From the NCBI GenBank assembly GCA_017305195.1, contig JAFKMU010000041.1, positions 1 through 64,000 of the forward strand: 64,000 nucleotides of DNA. Reading direction: 5' to 3'. Shown here in pieces: positions 58,874 to 64,000 of the stretch; the stretch's first letter is position 1; each line of letters begins with the position of its first letter. The notes beneath the pieces were generated by a model that saw nothing but the letters and a program-made list of their open reading frames with translations, was not told where the DNA came from and searched no databases. The position numbers and the translations under genes were made by a program. This DNA comes from Verrucomicrobiota bacterium. GTDB lineage: Bacteria > Verrucomicrobiota > Verrucomicrobiia > Chthoniobacterales > Terrimicrobiaceae.

Positions 58874-60511
58874 ATGAATATCCCATTCTCTCTACTCCCT
58901 CGAAGAATAGCTGCCCTTTCGCTGGCTGGTTCCCTCGCGGCCGGAGCGACGCAAGTTCTTGCTGCCGATGGCACCTGGATCTCGGATGCCTCCGGCAATT
59001 GGAATGCGGCCACTACGGCGCCGTGGCAAAGCGGTATCGTCGCCTCCGGCATCGATGCCAACGCCTATTTTAACAAGATCGACGTTACAGGGGCGCGCAC
59101 GGTTACACTGACGGAGAACCTGACTGTCGGGAATCTCTTCTTCGGGGATACAAGCGGTACTCAGACGTGGACGCTGGCTCGTTCTGCAACCTCTGTGTTG
59201 ACCCTTCAAACGACTGCCGGCACTCCCACGATCACTGTGGATAACGGCGCAGTGACGATCAGTGCTGCGCTTGGTGGAACTCAAGGGTATACCAAGGCTG
59301 GAACTGGCAAGTTAGTTCTCACAGGAAATAATACTGGTTTGACGGGGCAGATCACAGTCAATGCGGGCACGCTCGACATCTGGACTACGAACTCGATTGG
59401 GAGTAATAACATCAATCTCGTATCGGCAACCTCCACGCTGGATAACGCCAATTTCGCGTCGGTTTCGACGACGATTTCTGGTGACATCACTGGCTCGGGG
59501 AGAATCATCAAGACAAGCGGGGTTAGCGGACTTGTACTTGCCGGCAACAATACCTTCACTGGAGGAGTGGAGATTCAGGCGGGTTCAGTCGAGGCCGGAA
59601 GCGGTCTAAATAATGGCGTCGGTACTGGTACATTGTCGTTCAAAGGTGGTGCGTTTCTGTCCACGGATAATAACGCAAGGACATTCACCAACGTGATCGC
59701 GATGGGGTCCAATGCGTTGCGGTTCGGTGCCGTGCAGGATGCCGCCACTGGCAAGGGTGATCTCACGTTCGCCTGGACAGGCTCCACGGCGGTGGGTGGG
59801 AACAAGAGCTGGACTGTGAATAACAGTACGAGGGTTACGTTTAAGAACTCATGGGCGGGAAACTCAGACCATAATATTACCAAGCTAGGAACGGGAACCC
59901 TGGTGTTTGATGGAAACATCACTGGTTCAAGCGGCGTTGGTATAACGGTCACCGCGGGAACCATGTTGCTTAATGGCAGCAAGTCGACGTCTAACGCCGT
60001 AACCGTAAACAGCGGCGGTACATTCGGTGGCAACTCGCCCTCCATGGCAGGTGTCTTTACGGTCAACGCCGGGGGCGCGATCGCTCCGGGGGATGGCGGC
60101 ATCGGCACTCTGACTGCGACCAACCTGACCTGGAACGGTGAAGCCAGCGGAGCATTTGCCCAGATGAAGTTTGAGCTTAGCAATGTCGGCGGCCAGAGCA
60201 CCGCGGCAACGTCTGACCGCCTCGCTCTTGGCTCGGGCATCCTGAGCAAGGGCAGCGGGTCGATCTTTACCTTCGACTTCCTCGGCACCGGCGCGGCAGG
60301 CAATACCTACACGCTCATGACCTTCGGCAGCAGTTCCGGCTTTTCTGTGGGCGACTTTACCTACACCAACCTGACCAACGGTCTTGATGGTACGTTTGCC
60401 CTCAATGCCGGAAGCCTCACCTTCACGGTGGTGCCTGAGCCAACGACCTTCGCTCTGCTCGGTGCGGGTCTGATGGTAGCCATCTTCGCCCGCCCCCGGC
60501 GTCGCGACTAA
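58874..60511 (+). CDS. Autotransporter beta-strand-repeat protein with PEP-CTERM anchor
   Basis: 545 residues from ATG 58874 with signal peptide NIPFSLLPRRIAALSLAGSLAAGATQVLA. Passenger repeats of the autotransporter-associated beta-strand type occur at AGTGKLVLTGNNTGLTGQI, TSGVSGLVLAGNNTFTGGV and LGTGTLVFDGNITGSSG. The tail VPEPTTFALLGAGLMVAIFARPRR is a PEP-CTERM signal. Same class as the protein at 24751, with its own divergent control region and followed by a strong hairpin. Confidence 0.87.
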   Translation: MNIPFSLLPRRIAALSLAGSLAAGATQVLAADGTWISDASGNWNAATTAPWQSGIVASGIDANAYFNKIDVTGARTVTLTENLTVGNLFFGDTSGTQTWTLARSATSVLTLQTTAGTPTITVDNGAVTISAALGGTQGYTKAGTGKLVLTGNNTGLTGQITVNAGTLDIWTTNSIGSNNINLVSATSTLDNANFASVSTTISGDITGSGRIIKTSGVSGLVLAGNNTFTGGVEIQAGSVEAGSGLNNGVGTGTLSFKGGAFLSTDNNARTFTNVIAMGSNALRFGAVQDAATGKGDLTFAWTGSTAVGGNKSWTVNNSTRVTFKNSWAGNSDHNITKLGTGTLVFDGNITGSSGVGITVTAGTMLLNGSKSTSNAVTVNSGGTFGGNSPSMAGVFTVNAGGAIAPGDGGIGTLTATNLTWNGEASGAFAQMKFELSNVGGQSTAATSDRLALGSGILSKGSGSIFTFDFLGTGAAGNTYTLMTFGSSSGFSVGDFTYTNLTNGLDGTFALNAGSLTFTVVPEPTTFALLGAGLMVAIFARPRRRD

Positions 60512-60558
60512 GCGCTTATGATCTATGGCGTGGGGGGACGCTGCCTGTGATCAAAAAG

Positions 60559-60584
60559 AAAGGCGCGAGGCAACTCGCGCCTTT
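60559..60584 (+). terminator. Strong hairpin terminator after the PEP-CTERM gene
   Basis: AAAGGCGCGAG (60559-60569) pairs perfectly with CTCGCGCCTTT (60574-60584) around the 4-base loop GCAA, 48 bases after the stop. The T-run is short on the plus strand and longer on the minus strand, so it may act in both directions. Confidence 0.7.
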
Positions 60585-60621
60585 CGCATATTTCAACATC
60601 GCACAGTCAGAGGCTCGCCTG

Positions 60622-60632
60622 CCCCCCCCCCC
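60622..60632. repeat. Run of eleven C
   Basis: A homopolymer in the gap between the PEP-CTERM and GH1 genes. The remaining 60512-60835 sequence holds the hairpin above and otherwise nothing recognised. Confidence 0.8.
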
Positions 60633-60835
60633 TCGATGCCAGGCCGCCTGGGAAAGGAAGCTGCGGGATCGGGAGGCCTTCCCATCAAAACTGCGGAAAA
60701 CGATGGCAAATGGACTGAATGCCGCCACCTGCCGATTTCGGGGGTCGGATAATGGCAATAAAATTGTCAGAAACAGCCCTATATCGTGTTGCGGAATTGG
60801 CTAAGTTGGCGGGGAATCCTAACGATCCTTTTGCC

Positions 60836-62275
60836 ATGCTCCCGTCCCGCTCTTCTTTCCCGTCGTCTTTCACTTGGGGTGCAGCGGCAGCTGCTTATCA
60901 AATAGAGGGCGCTTGGAATGCGGAGGGAAAGGGCCTCTCCGTCTGGGACATGATGACCTCGCAGCCGGGCCGGATCTGGGCCGGAGGCACCGGGCAGGAG
61001 GCGTGCGATCATTTTCATCGTTACGAGGAGGACATCCGGCTCATGCAGAGCCTCGGGTTTGATGCCTATCGCTTCTCCATCTCCTGGCCGCGAGTCATCC
61101 CCTCCGGTGTGGGACAGCCCAACGCCAGGGGCCTCGATTTTTACGACCGCCTGGTCGATTGCATGCTGGACGCCGGGCTCGAACCCTGGCTGACGCTTTT
61201 TCACTGGGACTACCCGTATGACCTGTTCCTACGGGGAGGGTGGTTGAATCCCGACAGCCCGGCGTGGTTCGAGGAGTACACTCGTGTCGTGGTGGATCGC
61301 CTGTCCGATCGTGTTTCCCACTGGATGACGCTGAATGAGCCTCAGTGCTTCCTCGGCATGGGGCATTTGACCGGGGAGCACGCCCCGGGGCTGCGTCTCG
61401 GAATGACCGAGGTGCTTCTCGCTGTCCACCATTCGATGCTCGCTCATGGCCTGGCCGTGCAGGCGATTCGCGAGCGGGCGAAGCAAAAACCCGTCATCGG
61501 CTTTGCTCCGGTTGGTTGTATTTTTCATCCGGCGTCGGATTCCGCCGAGGACGCCGAGGCCGCCATGCAGGGAATGGCTACCATTTACCCCGACAATCTC
61601 TGGAACAATACCTGGTTTGCTGATCCGATCGTCCTCGGGCATTATCCGGAGGCGGGGCTAAAAGCCTACGGGCGGCATGTGCCAAAGATCGCTGCGGGGG
61701 ATATGGAGACGATCTGCCAGCCGCTGGACTTCTACGGCTGCAACATTTACTCGAGCACGAAAGTGCGCGCAGGGGCGAATGGACGGCCCGAGGTGGTTCA
61801 GCCCGGCCAGGGCGGAGCGCAGACGCACTTTGGATGGAATGTTACTCCCGAGTCGCTGTATTGGGGGCCGAAATTCCTGGCCGAGCGTTACAAGCTGCCG
61901 ATCGTCGTCACGGAAAATGGTCTCTCTCTCAATGACTGGGTGGGCATCGACGGGCGCGTGAAAGATCACGCCCGCATCGATTTCCTGGCCCGGTACCTGC
62001 GCCAGCTGGATCGTGCGGCTAGTGATGGCGTCGATATCCGCGGGTACTTCCACTGGTCGATCCTTGACAACTTCGAGTGGGCGGAAGGGTATAAGCATCG
62101 CTTCGGCCTGGTCTATGTCGACTATGCGACCCAGCAGCGAATTCCCAAGGAATCCGCCTATTGGTTCCAGCGTGTGATCGAAACCAACGGTGGTTCTCTT
62201 TACGTGGGATGGGGGGGCGACGGGGCGCAAGCCGTGTACAGCCTTGAGGCTCCGGAGCTTCAGGCCACACCCTGA
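60836..62275 (+). CDS. GH1-family beta-glucosidase
   Basis: 479 residues from ATG 60836, which puts the start where GH1 proteins normally begin (FPSSFTWGAAAAAYQIEGAW). In-frame ATGs upstream to 60719 would add up to 39 residues with no family match. Acid/base is E168 in MTLNEPQCF, nucleophile E360 in VVTENGLSLND; glycone-binding residues in FHWDYPYDL and NFEWAEGYKHRFGLVYVDY are conserved. No signal peptide, so it cleaves imported beta-glucosides or related disaccharides in the cytoplasm. It stands alone, between a hairpin and a convergent GH2 gene. Confidence 0.92.
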   Translation: MLPSRSSFPSSFTWGAAAAAYQIEGAWNAEGKGLSVWDMMTSQPGRIWAGGTGQEACDHFHRYEEDIRLMQSLGFDAYRFSISWPRVIPSGVGQPNARGLDFYDRLVDCMLDAGLEPWLTLFHWDYPYDLFLRGGWLNPDSPAWFEEYTRVVVDRLSDRVSHWMTLNEPQCFLGMGHLTGEHAPGLRLGMTEVLLAVHHSMLAHGLAVQAIRERAKQKPVIGFAPVGCIFHPASDSAEDAEAAMQGMATIYPDNLWNNTWFADPIVLGHYPEAGLKAYGRHVPKIAAGDMETICQPLDFYGCNIYSSTKVRAGANGRPEVVQPGQGGAQTHFGWNVTPESLYWGPKFLAERYKLPIVVTENGLSLNDWVGIDGRVKDHARIDFLARYLRQLDRAASDGVDIRGYFHWSILDNFEWAEGYKHRFGLVYVDYATQQRIPKESAYWFQRVIETNGGSLYVGWGGDGAQAVYSLEAPELQATP

Positions 62276-62601
62276 CGGAGCGGTTATTAGCTGCTCCAGG
62301 CCCTGGCGTCGCGCTTTAGATCGCGAATGGCGCAAGTCCTCTCATCATGAGCAGTGAGGCCAGCGTCGGCGGATGTCGTCGCTCCGCTTTCATCAAGCCA
62401 GGCAGATCCTCGCCATTACGCCGTGGCAGAGACATATCCAGATGGCGTCCTGAGTTACCCGTCGGCGAATCGCCTCCAGGCTCAGCTTCCTTGAGAACCA
62501 TGGCTGGATTCGTCAGATCAGATTTTTGATTTCGTACGGGGAAATCAACATAAACGCGAGTGCTTGAGCTAAAAACGTCGGGTCCCGTCAGTTCCCTTTC
62601 T
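62276..62601. other. Intergenic region, no gene recognised
   Basis: About 325 bases between convergent GH1 and GH2 genes. A minus-strand open frame crosses it but has no recognisable protein features beyond its overlap with the GH2 gene. No clear terminator was found. Confidence 0.5.
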
Positions 62602-64000
62602 TCACAAAAAGCTGTCGATGAGCGAATAGGTCGAGGGGAGATCTGCCGACTCCTCACGGCATCGCCTTTCTTCGATAGCTTCATAGGTTACGCGAGCTGT
62701 CTCTCCGGCCGGGAGGTCGAAGAAATTATCCGACACCTTGAATCCGGTAATGTCGGCCAGCCAAACCTTATGATGGTACGTGGATGATTGAAGGGTGAGG
62801 GTCAGGGTTTTCGGCGTTTCGTGCTTCAGTCGGCAAACAATCGGCTTTTTCTCCAGTGACAAGAATTTCGGCGCCGTAAAAAGGGTGTCCTCAGTGGCGA
62901 GGATGGCTCCAGCGTCATCTTTTAGCACGGCCCACGCGTGGCATTTCCGCCGACCGTGCTTGTCCAGGATATGGGTAAAATCGTCCGTGGCGATCAAACG
63001 GGAGGAATCGGGGTGCAATGTGAACGCCTTTTTGTTCTCCGACAGGAGATTGCCATCGAAATCGCGTAGCGACCATTCCAGAACCACATCTTTTTGCTCT
63101 ATTCCATCGTAAACAACCCAGAGCTCGACTCGGCCCATAGTATTGGTCTTGTAGTTGCCAATGTCGGCAGTCTCCGCGCCGAGATGGCGGAAGGAAATCA
63201 TGGCCTGAGCGTAAAATCTGCGCGCTGCATAGTGGAGGGCCTTCCATTTTCCACCATATTCCAGGCTGCTCCAGGATGCCCCGGGCCAACAGTCGTTTAG
63301 CTGCCAGTAAAGAGTGCCCGAGCAGCGGGGCATCATGCGCCTGTAATGTTGGACGGCTCTTTGGATGCACTCGGCTTGGTTGATTTGCGACAAATACGCG
63401 ATCGCACGGTAATCCTTTGGGAATCGGTAGGCTCGGGATAAGTAATCAAAAATGATCTGATTTCCAGAAGCATTCTTTTGGTGGTTCTCGAACGCCGGAC
63501 CGAAAATATTCGTATCGCCGCCCGGGCAGAACTTCTGAGCGAGCTCCGGCGAGGGATAGCTTTGCATCCCAAACTCGGAAACAAAGCGGTGCGTGGTCGT
63601 CTCGAAATAGGTGATCGGTGCCCGTGCGTGCCAGACATTCCAGTCGTGGGCATCGCTATTCGGCGTCTCCGTTTCTTTGATTCCCGGAATCGCACGAACT
63701 GGCGAGGAGTGGAGATAGGGAACTTTCGGATCTACCTTCCGGAGGGCTTTAGGTATCGTCCTGACGAATAGCGCTTCGTAGTTTCTTCGCAATCCTTGTT
63801 TGCTGGCCAGTTCTTTGCCAAAGATCATCGGGATCTCATTGTTTCCACACCATGCCGCAATGCATGCGTGATGCTGAAGCCGCTCGGCGTTCTGCGAGAT
63901 CTCCCGATCTACGGATTTCAAAAATGCGCGATCCGCAGGGTAAAGTGAGCACGCGAACATGGCATCCTGCCAGACCAGGAGTCCCAGCTCGTCGCAGAGG
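62602..64000 (-). CDS. GH2-family beta-mannosidase, 5' end beyond the window
   Basis: The C-terminal 465 residues are present; the frame stays open to the right edge (LCDELGLLVWQDAMFACSLYPAD), so the ATG at 63960 is internal. Acid/base glutamate is in AAWCGNNEIPM, nucleophile in RFVSEFGMQSYPSPE, and the beta-mannosidase block GTLYWQLNDCWPGASWSSLEYGGKWKALHY is clear. C-terminal immunoglobulin-like domains follow. It removes terminal beta-1,4-mannosyl residues. Compared with the enzyme at 11432 it is a more typical beta-mannosidase, and its base composition looks lower in GC than its neighbours. Confidence 0.87.
   Translation of the reverse strand, partial: LCDELGLLVWQDAMFACSLYPADRAFLKSVDREISQNAERLQHHACIAAWCGNNEIPMIFGKELASKQGLRRNYEALFVRTIPKALRKVDPKVPYLHSSPVRAIPGIKETETPNSDAHDWNVWHARAPITYFETTTHRFVSEFGMQSYPSPELAQKFCPGGDTNIFGPAFENHQKNASGNQIIFDYLSRAYRFPKDYRAIAYLSQINQAECIQRAVQHYRRMMPRCSGTLYWQLNDCWPGASWSSLEYGGKWKALHYAARRFYAQAMISFRHLGAETADIGNYKTNTMGRVELWVVYDGIEQKDVVLEWSLRDFDGNLLSENKKAFTLHPDSSRLIATDDFTHILDKHGRRKCHAWAVLKDDAGAILATEDTLFTAPKFLSLEKKPIVCRLKHETPKTLTLTLQSSTYHHKVWLADITGFKVSDNFFDLPAGETARVTYEAIEERRCREESADLPSTYSLIDSFL

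Noticed and set aside
62316..62684. 122-residue minus-strand protein
   Set aside because: Overlaps the end of the GH2 gene in another frame and has no recognisable feature, signal or ribosome site.

Overview
The window is a GC-rich bacterial chromosome segment that looks like Verrucomicrobiota, most likely the Chthoniobacter/Terrimicrobium side of the phylum. Three things point there: two copies of the four-gene 'Verru_Chthon cassette' (proteins A-D, a pilin-like gene set named after Verrucomicrobium and Chthoniobacter); several PEP-CTERM and autotransporter beta-strand-repeat proteins; and a very high density of glycoside hydrolases with single-gene pseudopilins. No rRNA, complete tRNA, CRISPR array or insertion sequence was seen. 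The species call is inference.

Layout. 1-1370 is the right end of an integrative element: a tyrosine recombinase whose start codon abuts a displaced 3' fragment of tRNA-Tyr. 1756-8087 holds a GntR-type regulator, a dyad-symmetric divergent promoter region, and a tight operon (SDR, SIS, ROK kinase, internally deleted SIS, FAD enzyme, phosphotriesterase homologue) that looks like catabolism of an unidentified sugar derivative. 8088-10414 is a LacI regulator with a Gfo/Idh oxidoreductase. 10675-14648 is a pseudopilin, a GH2 enzyme and a second Gfo/Idh enzyme. On the minus strand, 23291-14660 is cassette 1 (order B-C-A-D), a PL22-like beta-propeller lyase, a small secreted protein and a decayed copy of the lyase. 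23570-32291 holds a GntR regulator, a PEP-CTERM autotransporter-type protein, a carbohydrate-binding remnant, a GH5-like enzyme, a GH38 mannosidase and a broken GH130-like gene, so a mannose-glycan theme is plausible.

32378-38411 is a minus-strand operon (GH42, metallo-hydrolase, enolase-family dehydratase, SDR) with its LacI repressor. 38510-49290 carries pseudopilin, GH71-like, PEP-CTERM, lipoprotein and tandem SGNH-hydrolase genes. Three copies of a 15-bp palindrome (ATCGAACnGTTCGAT) sit at the GH42 operon, at the LacI gene itself and upstream of the PEP-CTERM/GH71/SGNH operon, and define a local regulon. 49595-50429 has a cytochrome b562-like protein facing a small PepSY-type membrane protein. 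56672-50607 is cassette 2 (order B-C-D-A). The right end has a GH16 enzyme, another autotransporter/PEP-CTERM protein, a GH1 beta-glucosidase and a GH2 beta-mannosidase cut by the window edge.

Taken together, this is a polysaccharide-utilisation neighbourhood. Repressors with sugar-binding domains control blocks of secreted or cytoplasmic glycosidases, and pilin-like proteins and PEP-CTERM proteins are interleaved with the enzymes, which suggests cell-surface or secretion functions tied to glycan capture. Repeated signs of gene decay by in-frame internal deletion suggest active remodelling.
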